DNA of 64,000 nt from NCBI RefSeq assembly GCF_003287935.1, contig NZ_CP030287.1, positions 4,120,267 to 4,184,266 of the forward strand, read 5' to 3'. Below the pieces are notes generated by a model, which did not search any database, was not told the DNA's origin, and worked only from the letters and a program-made list of their open reading frames with translations. How positions within the stretch are numbered: the stretch's first letter is position 1; each line of letters begins with the position of its first letter. Positions 40,017-48,345 of the stretch are shown here, one piece after another. Source of the DNA: Streptomyces sp. ICC1 (GTDB lineage Bacteria > Actinomycetota > Actinomycetes > Streptomycetales > Streptomycetaceae). The position numbers were made by a program, and so were the translations under genes.

Positions 40017-40739
40017 GTGTCAGGGCTCCGAACCGATTTCATCAGCGATTACGATGGTCTCGCCGACCAGTGGTGGGACCCTAGAGGACCGCTAGCACCG
40101 CTCGGCTGGATCGCTCGCGCCCGCGCCGAGCACATCCCGCCCGCCGCGCGCGAGCAGGCCCGACTGCTCGATGTCGGCTGCGGGGGCGGCCTGTTCGGCC
40201 CCCACGTGGCCGGCAAGGGCTACCGCCTGGTCGGCGTCGACCTCTCGGCCAAGTCCCTCGAAGAGGCGCTGCGCCACGGCTTCGACGAGGTGGTCCGCAC
40301 CGACATCTCCGAACTCCCCTTCCCCGACGAGTCGTTCGACGTCGTCACGGCGGGTCAGTGCCTCGAACACGTACCGGATCCCTACGGGGTGGTGGCGGAG
40401 CTGTGCCGGGTCCTGCGCCCGGGCGGAACACTGGTCGTCGACACCATCGCCGACACCAGAATCGCGCGGCTGGTCTCCATCACCCTCGCCGAGAACCTGC
40501 CCCTGCCGGGCAGGCCGGCCCGCGGCACCCACGACCACCGCCTCTTCGTCAACCGCGAGCGCCTGGTGAAGGCCGCGCGGGCGCACGGGGTGGAGCTCGA
40601 GCTGCACGGCCTGCGCCCGAGCTTCCGCGACGGGATCGGCTACCTGGCCCGGCGCCGCGAAGGGGTCCGCATGGTTCCCGTCCGGTCCACCGGCGTTCTC
40701 TTCCTCGGGGCGGGCACCAAGGCGGGCCCCACATGGTGA
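40017..40739 (+). CDS. Class I SAM methyltransferase (UbiG-like)
   Basis: 240 residues from GTG at 40017, with GGAGG 7 bases upstream; the longer frame to 39966 lacks this. SAM motif I is LLDVGCGGGLFG (50-61), followed by GVDLS and PFPDESFDVVTAGQCLEHVP. The sequence reads like UbiG, the O-methyltransferase of ubiquinone synthesis (DYDGLADQWWDPRGPLAPLG resembles the UbiG start). In this cluster it could methylate a phenolic oxygen of the prenylated aromatic. The stop overlaps the start of the UbiA gene by 7 bp. Confidence 0.85.
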   Translation: MSGLRTDFISDYDGLADQWWDPRGPLAPLGWIARARAEHIPPAAREQARLLDVGCGGGLFGPHVAGKGYRLVGVDLSAKSLEEALRHGFDEVVRTDISELPFPDESFDVVTAGQCLEHVPDPYGVVAELCRVLRPGGTLVVDTIADTRIARLVSITLAENLPLPGRPARGTHDHRLFVNRERLVKAARAHGVELELHGLRPSFRDGIGYLARRREGVRMVPVRSTGVLFLGAGTKAGPTW

Positions 40740-41629
40740 CGACGGATCAGCGGCCGCCGGTCCGCGGCGCCGTGCGCACCTGGGTGGTCGGCGCCCGGCT
40801 CAAGACCCTGCCGGTGACGCTGGCGCCGATCGTGGTGGGATGGGCGGTCGCCCGCTCGCAGGGCCACTTCAGCTGGTGGCGCGCCGCCCTGACCCTGCTC
40901 TTCGGCCTGGGCTTCGTCCTGGGCACGAACTTCTTCAACGACTACAGCGACGGGGTGCGGGGGGCCGACGACGAACGGGTGGGCCCCGTCCGCCTGGTGG
41001 GATCGGGGCGGGCCTCGCCGCGCCAGGTCCTGCGCATGGGGCTCGCCCTGTACGGCGTCGCGGTCCTGGCCGGCGCGGTCATGGCGGTGACGATCTCCTG
41101 GTGGCTGCTCGCGCTGGCCGCGCTCTGCGCGGTCGGCGGCTGGTTCTACACCGGCGGGTCCCGGCCCTACGGCTACCTGGGACTGGGGGACGTCAGCATC
41201 TTCCTCTTCCACGGGGTCATCGCCGTGTGCGCCACCGCATTCATCCAGCTCGGCCGGGTGCCCCTGCTCGCCCTCGGCGCGTCGGTACCCATCGGCCTGC
41301 TCGCCGTCGCGCTGCTGACCACGAACAACCTCCGCGACATCCCGACCGACACCGCCGCGGGGAAGATCACCCTCGCGGTGCGGCTGGGCGACGGACGCAC
41401 CCGCGTGTACTACGCCCTGTGCGTCGCCGCCGCCTTCGCGTCCGGACTGCTCCTGGCGACCGCCCGGCCCTGGCTGCTGCTCCTGCTCGCCGCCGCCCCG
41501 TCCGCCGTCCTCCCGCTGCGGCGGGTGCTCGGCGGGGCGCGCGGCAGCGATCTGATAGCGGCGCTGGAGCAGACCTGCGTACTGCTCCTCGTGTACGGGG
41601 CCCTGCTGGCGACCGGACTGGTCCTGTGA
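40733..41629 (+). CDS. UbiA-family prenyltransferase, MenA-like
   Basis: 298 residues, about eight membrane spans. The two Asp-rich motifs for prenyl-diphosphate/Mg binding are NDYSDGVRGADDERVG (Asp70, 73, 79, 80) and NNLRDIPTD (Asp202, 206). The first is the specific signature of MenA, 1,4-dihydroxy-2-naphthoate prenyltransferase, which couples prenylation with loss of a carboxylate. As other menaquinone genes are absent and the operon makes an aminobenzoate, it probably prenylates that acid, perhaps with decarboxylation. It acts in the membrane. Confidence 0.88.
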   Translation: MVTTDQRPPVRGAVRTWVVGARLKTLPVTLAPIVVGWAVARSQGHFSWWRAALTLLFGLGFVLGTNFFNDYSDGVRGADDERVGPVRLVGSGRASPRQVLRMGLALYGVAVLAGAVMAVTISWWLLALAALCAVGGWFYTGGSRPYGYLGLGDVSIFLFHGVIAVCATAFIQLGRVPLLALGASVPIGLLAVALLTTNNLRDIPTDTAAGKITLAVRLGDGRTRVYYALCVAAAFASGLLLATARPWLLLLLAAAPSAVLPLRRVLGGARGSDLIAALEQTCVLLLVYGALLATGLVL

Positions 41630-43191
41630 CCGGCCGGAGCGGGACCCCGCGGACGCCGGACACCCCCGGGGCCGCGGTGGCCCCGGACCACGAAGTGCTG
41701 GTCATCGGCGCCGGGTTCTCCGGAATCGGCACGGCGATCGGCCTGCGCAAGGCCGGCATCGAGGACTTCGTGGTCCTGGACGAGCAGGACGACATCGGCG
41801 GCAGCTGGCACGCCAACCAGTACCCCGGCATCGCCGTGGACATCACCGCCTTCTCCTACTCCTTCGCCTTCGAGCCCTCCCCGTCATGGACCCGGGCGTT
41901 CCCTCCCGGCGCGGAACTGAAGGCGTACGCCCGGCACTGCGTGCGCAAGTACGGGCTGGGCGGCCACCTGCGGCTGAACGCGAGGGTCGTGCGCGCCGAG
42001 TACGACGGGGCCGCGCACGTGTGGACCGTCTTCCTGGCGGACGGCACCGCGACCACCGGACGGTTCGTCATCTGCGCCACCGGCTGGCTCACCAAGCCCA
42101 AGGCGCCCGACATCGAGGGACTCGACACCTTCAAGGGCGAGGTCGTGCACACGGCGCGCTGGGACCACTCCCTGGAGCTCAGCGGCCGCAACGTCGGGCT
42201 GATCGGCACCGGCGCCTCGTCCGTGCAGCTCGTCCCGGAGATCGCCCCCGACGTGGAGCGGCTCCACGTCTACCAGCGCACCCCCATCTGGGTGTTCCCG
42301 AAACCGGACTTCGCGATGCCGGCCGCCGTCAGCCGACTGTTCCGGTCGGCCCCGTGGACGCAGCGCCTGGTCCGGCTGTTCACGGACACGGTGACGGAGC
42401 TCAGCTTCGTGATCGCCATGATCTACCACCGCCGGTTCCCCTTCCTGGTGAAGGCCGGGGAAGCGCTGTCCCGGCGCCATCTGCGCCGGGAGGTGGGCGG
42501 CGATCCCGAGCTGATCAGGAAGCTCACCCCCGCCTACAAACTGGGCTGCAAGCGGCCGTCGTTCGGCAAGGGCTACTGGCGCGCCTTCACCCGGGACAAC
42601 GTCGAACTCGTCACCGAACGCATCGAGCGGATCACCGAGACCGGCATCCACACGGCGGACGGCGAGGAGCAGCTGCTCGACGTACTCGTGCTCGCCACGG
42701 GCTTCCACGTCCTGGAGAACCTGCCGCCCTTCCCGGTGCACGGCCCCGCGAACCGGGAGCTGAGGGAGTTCTGGCGGACCGAGCGCTTCCAGACGTACGA
42801 GGGCAGTTCGGTGAAGGGCTTCCCGAACCTCTGGTTCATCGTCGGGCCGTACTCGTTCACCGGCGGATCCTGGTTCGGAATGATCGACTACCAGGTCACC
42901 CACGCCCTGCGGGTGATCGGCGAGGCCCGCCGGCGGCGGGCCACGGAGGCCTCCGTCCGGCCGGAGGAGCACGACAAGTCCTTCCGCAGGACGCTGCGCA
43001 GGCAGCCGGGCACCGTGTTCCTCGACGAGAGCTGCCGGCGCGCGAACACCTACTACCTCGACGAGCGCGGGGACGCGCCGGCCGTCCGGCCGGCCACGCG
43101 GTACGAGGCCGCCTGGCGGGCCCGGCACTTCGACCTCGACCACTACCGGTACGACCACAGCTCCGGAGGCCGACGTGCGGATGCTCGCTGA
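41626..43191 (+). CDS. Flavin monooxygenase, Baeyer-Villiger type
   Basis: 521 residues from GTG at 41626, overlapping the prenyltransferase stop by 4 bp. FAD site GAGFSG (28-33), the type I Baeyer-Villiger fingerprint FKGEVVHTARW (169-179), and the NADPH site GTGASS (194-199) are all present. It could insert oxygen next to a ketone or hydroxylate an aromatic amine in the terpenoid product. The last 30 residues overlap the start of the next gene by 17 bp. Members of this branch are hard to tell from N-hydroxylating monooxygenases. Confidence 0.85.
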   Translation: MTGRSGTPRTPDTPGAAVAPDHEVLVIGAGFSGIGTAIGLRKAGIEDFVVLDEQDDIGGSWHANQYPGIAVDITAFSYSFAFEPSPSWTRAFPPGAELKAYARHCVRKYGLGGHLRLNARVVRAEYDGAAHVWTVFLADGTATTGRFVICATGWLTKPKAPDIEGLDTFKGEVVHTARWDHSLELSGRNVGLIGTGASSVQLVPEIAPDVERLHVYQRTPIWVFPKPDFAMPAAVSRLFRSAPWTQRLVRLFTDTVTELSFVIAMIYHRRFPFLVKAGEALSRRHLRREVGGDPELIRKLTPAYKLGCKRPSFGKGYWRAFTRDNVELVTERIERITETGIHTADGEEQLLDVLVLATGFHVLENLPPFPVHGPANRELREFWRTERFQTYEGSSVKGFPNLWFIVGPYSFTGGSWFGMIDYQVTHALRVIGEARRRRATEASVRPEEHDKSFRRTLRRQPGTVFLDESCRRANTYYLDERGDAPAVRPATRYEAAWRARHFDLDHYRYDHSSGGRRADAR

Positions 43192-43603
43192 GGTGCGCGG
43201 CAGGGACCGCGAGCTGTGCCTGTTCTACGGGATCTTCTCCGTGGCCGGCTCCCTGGTCATGGGGGCGCTGGCCGTCGACTTCGTGGTGGACAACATCCAC
43301 GACGGCGTCTTCGGCGTCATCCGCACCTTCATGCGCGACGCGCTGACGAACCCGGCGGCCCGGTTCATCTACGCCGACCTGTTCCTCATCTGGGCGGCGC
43401 TGGCGGGCTTCATGGTCGTCGAGGCCCGGCGGCACGGCATCCGCCACGTGTGGGCGTACATCATCGGCGCCCCGGCGCTGGCGCTGTGCGCGAGCTTCAC
43501 CGCCTTCATGTACGTCCGCCAGCTCAAGATCGCGGCCGCGCGCGGCGGGGGACCGAGCCCCGTCCCCGCGGCCTCCCACGAATTGACGAGAGGGATGCAG
43601 TGA
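43175..43603 (+). CDS. Small membrane protein, DUF2834-like
   Basis: 142 residues from GTG at 43175, 6 bp after GGAGG and overlapping the upstream gene by 17 bp. Three hydrophobic spans are seen (about 15-40, 62-85, 92-115). FIYADLFLIWAALAGFMVVE followed by ARRHGIRHVWAYIIGAPALA fits DUF2834. No catalytic motif is evident. Its embedded place in the operon, coupled to the cyclase gene by TGATG, argues it takes part in the pathway, perhaps as a membrane scaffold or an integral-membrane cyclase or isomerase, but this is speculation. Confidence 0.75.
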   Translation: MRMLAEVRGRDRELCLFYGIFSVAGSLVMGALAVDFVVDNIHDGVFGVIRTFMRDALTNPAARFIYADLFLIWAALAGFMVVEARRHGIRHVWAYIIGAPALALCASFTAFMYVRQLKIAAARGGGPSPVPAASHELTRGMQ

Positions 43604-45498
43604 TGACCACCGAGGCCACCGAGGCCATCGCGCTCACCGCGAGCGTCGACCGTTCACTGGCCCTGGCCGCCCGTACGCTCCGGGAGCGCCAGGACCCGGC
43701 CGGCCATTGGAAGGGCGACTTCGAGACCAGCCTCATCGGCGAATCCGGCGAGGTCATCCTGCGGCACTTCCTGCGGCTGCCCGACGACGGCACGGCCGCC
43801 GCCGCGGCGAGCACGATCCTCAGCGAGCAGACCGCCACGGGCGGATGGGCGTCCTACTACCAGGGGCCCGACGAGCTCCTGCTCTCCATCTTCTGCTACG
43901 TCGCGCTGCGGCTCGCCGGCCACGACCCGGACGAACCGGAGATGCGCGCGGCCGCCGGGTCGATCCGGGCAGGCGGCGGCATCGAGGGCGTCGACAACCT
44001 CCTCATGCTGGCCTGGCTGGCCCTGATCGGGCTCTGGCCGTGGCGCGACATCCCGCTGATCCCGGCGGAGATCGTCCTGCTGCCCAGCAGGTTCCCCGGC
44101 AACATCTACCAGTTCGGCGCCGCCGCCCGCGGCATCGTCGTCGCCAACAGCCTGTTCATGGCCGACCGGCCGGTGGTCCCCGCCGGCTTCGACATCGCCG
44201 AACTGTTCGCCAAGCCCAGCGCCCGGCGCAGGCTCCCCAGGCCCGCCGCCCTGCGCATCGGGACGACCCTCACCCACTGGTACGCCCGCCACCCGATCGG
44301 CTTCCTGCGCCGCCGGGCCGTCCGCAAGGCCGCGGACTGGCTCGTGCGCACCCAGGAAACGGACGGCAGCTGGGGCGGCAACTGGCCGCAGACCGCGAAC
44401 GTCGTCATGGGACTGGACGCGGTCGGCTTCGGACAGGACCACCCGGTCGTCAAGGCCGCGATGGAGGGCCTCGACCGGTACGTCGTCGAGAAGGACGGCC
44501 ACCGCCGGGTCGAGATGTGGACCTCGGTGGTCATGGACACCGCCCTCGGCCTGCACGCGACCGCGGCCGCCGGCGGCCCCGACACGAAGTCCGCCGCCGA
44601 ACCCGCGGTCCGCTGGCTGCTCGCCAACCAGGTCACGGAGCTCGGCGACTGGGCCGTGCTGACCAAGGACCCGGTCGCCGGCGGATGGCCGTACGAGTTC
44701 ACCAACAACGCCAACCCCGACGCCGACGACACCGCCTTCGCGGTGGCCGCGCTGCGCCGGTTCCACCCGCGCGGCAGCGACGCGGCCGTCGACGAGGCGT
44801 GCGAGCGGGCCGGCCGGTGGATGGAGTCCCAGCAGTGCGACGACGGCGGCTGGGCCGCCTTCGAACCGCTGCGCTGGAAGCTGCCCGGACGCGACAAGCT
44901 GGCCGCCATCGGATTCCTCGAGGCGCCCTCGGCCGACGTCACCGGGCACGTCCTGGAAGCCCTGGGCTCCGACGGCCAGGCCCGCACCCCCGCCGCCCTG
45001 CGCGGCATCGAGTGGCTGCGCGAGAACCAGCACGCCGACGGATCGTGGCCCGGCTGGTGGGCCTGCTACCACCTGCACGGCACGAGCGCGGCCGTCACCG
45101 GGCTCACCGCGTGCGGGATCCCGGGCACCGACCCGGCCGTGGCCCGGGCCTGCGAGTGGATCGTCGCGCACCAGCAGGACGACGGCGGCTGGGGCGAGGA
45201 CATCCGCGCCCTGCACGACCCGGCCTGGATCGGGAACGGCGCGAGCACCCCCTCGCAGACGGGCTGGGCGCTCCTCGCGCTCATCGCCGCCGGCCGCGCC
45301 GACAGCGAAGAGGTCCGCGCGGGCCTCGAGTTCCTGGTCCGCACCCAGCAGGAGGACGGCGACTGGGCCGAACCCTGGCACACCTGGGTCGTGCACCACG
45401 ACGGCCTGTACTGGCGCGACAGCCTGCTGCGCCTGATCTACCCCGTGATGGCCATGTCGGCGTACCTGGCCCGCACCGACGGTTCGGAGGAGCGATGA
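43603..45498 (+). CDS. Class II terpene cyclase, squalene-hopene cyclase-like
   Basis: 631 residues. The catalytic DxDD motif is Asp373-Ala-Asp375-Asp376 (NPDADDTAF), the general acid that protonates a terminal alkene. QW repeats are at QETDGSWGGNW, QCDDGGWAAF, QHADGSWPGWW and QQDDGGWGED. Length and layout match SHC, a membrane-associated alpha-alpha barrel. There are no hopanoid genes (hpnC, hpnD, shc partners) around; the operon instead offers a prenylated aromatic acid, so I infer it cyclises the prenyl chain of a meroterpenoid. Start ATG overlaps the previous stop. Confidence 0.9.
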   Translation: MTTEATEAIALTASVDRSLALAARTLRERQDPAGHWKGDFETSLIGESGEVILRHFLRLPDDGTAAAAASTILSEQTATGGWASYYQGPDELLLSIFCYVALRLAGHDPDEPEMRAAAGSIRAGGGIEGVDNLLMLAWLALIGLWPWRDIPLIPAEIVLLPSRFPGNIYQFGAAARGIVVANSLFMADRPVVPAGFDIAELFAKPSARRRLPRPAALRIGTTLTHWYARHPIGFLRRRAVRKAADWLVRTQETDGSWGGNWPQTANVVMGLDAVGFGQDHPVVKAAMEGLDRYVVEKDGHRRVEMWTSVVMDTALGLHATAAAGGPDTKSAAEPAVRWLLANQVTELGDWAVLTKDPVAGGWPYEFTNNANPDADDTAFAVAALRRFHPRGSDAAVDEACERAGRWMESQQCDDGGWAAFEPLRWKLPGRDKLAAIGFLEAPSADVTGHVLEALGSDGQARTPAALRGIEWLRENQHADGSWPGWWACYHLHGTSAAVTGLTACGIPGTDPAVARACEWIVAHQQDDGGWGEDIRALHDPAWIGNGASTPSQTGWALLALIAAGRADSEEVRAGLEFLVRTQQEDGDWAEPWHTWVVHHDGLYWRDSLLRLIYPVMAMSAYLARTDGSEER

Positions 45499-46913
45499 CC
45501 GGCGTGACGGTGGTCGGTGGAGGCCTCGCCGGAATGACGGCGGCCTGGGCCATCCGCCGGTACGGGATTCCGGTACGGCTGATCGAAGCCTCCCCGGAGC
45601 TCGGCGGGATGGCCGGATCACGGGTGATCGACGGCCGGGTCGAGGACCACGGGGTGCACATCTTCCCCGCCTGGTACCTCAACACCCTGAAGCTCGTCGG
45701 GGAACTGGGCATCGCGGGGAACCTGCGCGAGACCGGGAGCCTGCACCAGCTGGTGCCGGGCGAGTTCCCCTCCTTCCGGTCGGCGGTCACCCCCGTCGCC
45801 GACCAACTGCTCTTCTTCTACGGGGTGATCGACCTGCTCGCCCAGAAGTACGGGGCCCGCGACGAATCGCTCCACCGGTTCCTGCACAGCCGCTGGTACC
45901 TGACGCAGGCGGCGATCGCCGACGTGGAGCACCTCTTCGTCGCCTCCAGCGCCGCGGAGAGCCGGTCCGTGTCGGCGGCGAGCTTCCGGGGCAGCATCGC
46001 CGCCTTCGCACGCCACCCCGGCAAGGTGCGCATGCCCAGGGGAGACCTCCAGCAGTGGTTCATCGGCCCCTTCCGCAAGCGGCTGGAGGAGGCCGGCGTC
46101 GAGATCGTCACCGGCACGGAACTCCTGCAAGTCTCCGTGGACGGCGGCCGCCTGGACACCCTCACCGTCCGCGACGGCGACGGCGCCGCCGTGACCGAGG
46201 ACGTCGACGGCCACGTGGTGCTCGCGCTCCCGCACGGCCGGCTCTCCGGACTCGGCCCGGCCGTCACGGGCGCGCTCCAACCACCGCACGGTGTCGAGGA
46301 GTTGGTATCGCGCCCGCTGGGGGCGCTGCACATCTACCTGCGCAGGCGCCTGCCGGGCATGCCCGCGGAACACATCCGGCTCGTCGAATCGCCCCACGCG
46401 ATCACGCTCATCGACGTCGGCCAGGTCTGGGAGGGCCACGAGACCAGTCTCCTCAACTGCGTGGTCGGCCGCGTGTCACGGCTCGCGGACCTGTCCGAGG
46501 ACGAGGCGGTCAAGATCCTCGTGGAGGAGCTCATGACTTACGTGCCGGTCCTCACCTGGGACGACATCGAGCACGTCTGCTACCAACCGCACCACAAGGT
46601 GCCGTTCTTCGCGCCCGGACCCGGCTCCGACCGGCTCCGGCCGGCGAGTTCGACCGCGCTCGCCAACCTGCACGTCGCCGGCGACTTCTGCGCGGGCCCG
46701 CCCGGAGTCGCGGGCATGGAGGGCGCCGTGCGCTCCGGACTGGCGGCCGCCGAGTCGGTGCGCCGGGCCCTGCGCCCCGACGCGCCGCCCGTGCGGATCG
46801 AGCGGATCGGCGGGATCAGCCCGGTGCTCGCCCGGGCACTGCGCGTGGCGCTCGCCCCGTTCGCGGCGGGCATCCGGCTGCTGGCCGGGCGCACCCGGGG
46901 AGGCCGGCCGTGA
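45495..46913 (+). CDS. FAD-dependent amine-oxidase/phytoene-desaturase-like oxidoreductase
   Basis: 472 residues from ATG at 45495, overlapping the cyclase stop. FAD site GGGLAG (8-13) with the following [12 protein letters not shown], and the C-terminal [20 protein letters not shown] is the typical end of the phytoene desaturase/HpnE family. A long hydrophobic tail from about 420 on suggests membrane contact. It could introduce double bonds into the terpene or oxidise a hydroxyl. HpnE itself needs HpnC and HpnD, which are absent. Confidence 0.85.
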   Translation: MTGVTVVGGGLAGMTAAWAIRRYGIPVRLIEASPELGGMAGSRVIDGRVEDHGVHIFPAWYLNTLKLVGELGIAGNLRETGSLHQLVPGEFPSFRSAVTPVADQLLFFYGVIDLLAQKYGARDESLHRFLHSRWYLTQAAIADVEHLFVASSAAESRSVSAASFRGSIAAFARHPGKVRMPRGDLQQWFIGPFRKRLEEAGVEIVTGTELLQVSVDGGRLDTLTVRDGDGAAVTEDVDGHVVLALPHGRLSGLGPAVTGALQPPHGVEELVSRPLGALHIYLRRRLPGMPAEHIRLVESPHAITLIDVGQVWEGHETSLLNCVVGRVSRLADLSEDEAVKILVEELMTYVPVLTWDDIEHVCYQPHHKVPFFAPGPGSDRLRPASSTALANLHVAGDFCAGPPGVAGMEGAVRSGLAAAESVRRALRPDAPPVRIERIGGISPVLARALRVALAPFAAGIRLLAGRTRGGRP

Positions 46914-47680
46914 TCGCCGTCGTGACCGGCGCGGCCGGCGGGATCGGCGCCGCGGTGGCGCGGCTGCTCGCGGAACGGGGCATCACCGTGGCCGCCGTGG
47001 ACCTCGACCCCGGCCGGCTGTCCGCCGTCGTCGACGAGCTCACCGCCGACGGGCTGCCCGTATGGGCCCATCCGGCCGATGTCACCTCCTCCGCCGAGGC
47101 CGAGGCGGTGGTGGCGGAAGTGGAGCGGGTCGCGGGTCCCATCGGCTACCTGGTGAACGCGGCCGGAGTGCTCCTCCTGGCCGAATCGAGGGCGCTGACC
47201 GACCGGGACTGGCACAGCACCTTCGCGGTCAACACCAACGGCGTCTTCTTCATGTCCCGGTCGGTCGTCAACCGCATGATCCCGCGCCGCCAGGGCGCCA
47301 TCGTCACCGTCGGATCGAACGCGGCGAGCATCGCCCGGGGGGCCATGGCCGCGTACGCCGCCTCCAAGGCGGCGGCGAGCGCCTTCACCAAGTGCCTCGG
47401 CCTGGAGGTCGCGCAGTACGGAATCCGCTGCAACCTCGTCGCCCCCGGCTCCACGGACACCCCGATGCTGCACGGCATGCACTCCGGCGGGGACGCGGCC
47501 GCCGCGTCCGTCGCCGGGGACCACGCCGCGTACCGGGTGGGCATTCCGCTGGGCAAGGTGGCGAGCCCCCAGGACGTCGCGCACGCCGTCCGCTTCCTGC
47601 TGTCCGAGGAAGCCGGACACATCACCATGCACGACCTCACCGTCGACGGAGGGGCGACCCTCGGAGCGCAGGTGTACTGA
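46910..47680 (+). CDS. SDR, 2,3-dihydro-dihydroxybenzoate dehydrogenase-like (EntA/DhbA type)
   Basis: 256 residues from GTG at 46910. NAD motif TGAAGGIG (6-13), NAAG (83-86), catalytic Ser136, Tyr149 and Lys153 (AYAASKAA). The [20 protein letters not shown] stretch is typical of EntA/DhbA. In siderophore pathways this enzyme makes 2,3-dihydroxybenzoate; in operons with PhzE and PhzD homologues it oxidises trans-2,3-dihydro-3-hydroxyanthranilate to 3-hydroxyanthranilate. The latter fits its neighbours. It overlaps the genes on each side by 4 and 1 bp. Confidence 0.9.
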   Translation: MIAVVTGAAGGIGAAVARLLAERGITVAAVDLDPGRLSAVVDELTADGLPVWAHPADVTSSAEAEAVVAEVERVAGPIGYLVNAAGVLLLAESRALTDRDWHSTFAVNTNGVFFMSRSVVNRMIPRRQGAIVTVGSNAASIARGAMAAYAASKAAASAFTKCLGLEVAQYGIRCNLVAPGSTDTPMLHGMHSGGDAAAASVAGDHAAYRVGIPLGKVASPQDVAHAVRFLLSEEAGHITMHDLTVDGGATLGAQVY

Positions 47681-48345
47681 TGGCCGGACTGCCTTCCATA
47701 GCCCCCTACCCGATGCCGCTGCCCGGAGAGCTCCCCCCGGTCCTCGTGGACTGGCGGGCCGACCCGCGGCGCGCCGTACTCCTCGTCCACGACATGCAGG
47801 AGTACTTCCTCGAACCCTTCCCGCCGGACTCCTCACCCGGAGCCCCCCTCGTCCACAACGCGGCCCGGCTGCGCCGGCACTGCGCCGAACTCGGCGTCCC
47901 CGTCGCCTACACCGCCCAGCCCGGCGGGATGACGCCCGAGCAGCGCGGCCTGCTCGTGGACTTCTGGGGACCCGGCATGCGGACGGCGCCCGAACACCGC
48001 CGGGTCGTCGAAGCCCTCGAACCGGCGGCCGGAGACTGGCTGCTCACCAAGTGGCGCTACAGCGCGTTCTTCCGCACCGATCTGCTGGAGCGCATGCGCG
48101 CCGAGGGACGCGACCAGCTCGTCCTCTGCGGCGTCTACGCCCACGTCGGCGTGCTGATGACGGCGGTGGACGCCTTCACCCACGACATCCAGCCGTTCCT
48201 GGCGGCCGACGCCGTCGCCGACTTCTCCGCCGACCACCACCGCCTCGCCCTGGAGTACGCGGCGCAGCGGTGCGCCGCCGTCGTCACCACGGCCGCCCTG
48301 TGCGAGTCCCTGACGGCCGCGCCCGCGGCGCAGGGCGTACGGTGA
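47680..48345 (+). CDS. phzD: Isochorismatase family hydrolase (PhzD-like)
   Basis: 221 residues. VLLVHDMQ has the catalytic Asp38 and LTKWRYSAF has Lys124; GVYAHVG is the conserved turn. Asp38 and a lysine near 122 are the catalytic residues known for PhzD. It hydrolyses the enolpyruvyl ether of isochorismate or, as in phenazine pathways, of 2-amino-2-deoxyisochorismate, giving the dihydro-hydroxyanthranilate for the SDR upstream. It has no aryl-carrier domain, unlike EntB, which argues against a siderophore NRPS role. The start overlaps the SDR stop by one base. Confidence 0.9.
   Translation: MAGLPSIAPYPMPLPGELPPVLVDWRADPRRAVLLVHDMQEYFLEPFPPDSSPGAPLVHNAARLRRHCAELGVPVAYTAQPGGMTPEQRGLLVDFWGPGMRTAPEHRRVVEALEPAAGDWLLTKWRYSAFFRTDLLERMRAEGRDQLVLCGVYAHVGVLMTAVDAFTHDIQPFLAADAVADFSADHHRLALEYAAQRCAAVVTTAALCESLTAAPAAQGVR

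Noticed and set aside
40733..41629. Menaquinone menA
   Set aside because: Sequence is MenA-like, but neighbours are cluster genes and no other menaquinone gene is present; a specialised paralogue is more likely.
43603..46913. Hopanoid cluster (SHC plus HpnE-like gene)
   Set aside because: HpnC, HpnD and other hopanoid genes are absent and the operon has aromatic and prenyltransferase genes instead.
47680..48345. EntB/siderophore reading of the isochorismatase and SDR
   Set aside because: No NRPS, aryl carrier domain or AMP ligase; the synthase has the PhzE amidotransferase domain, so an amino acid ring is made.
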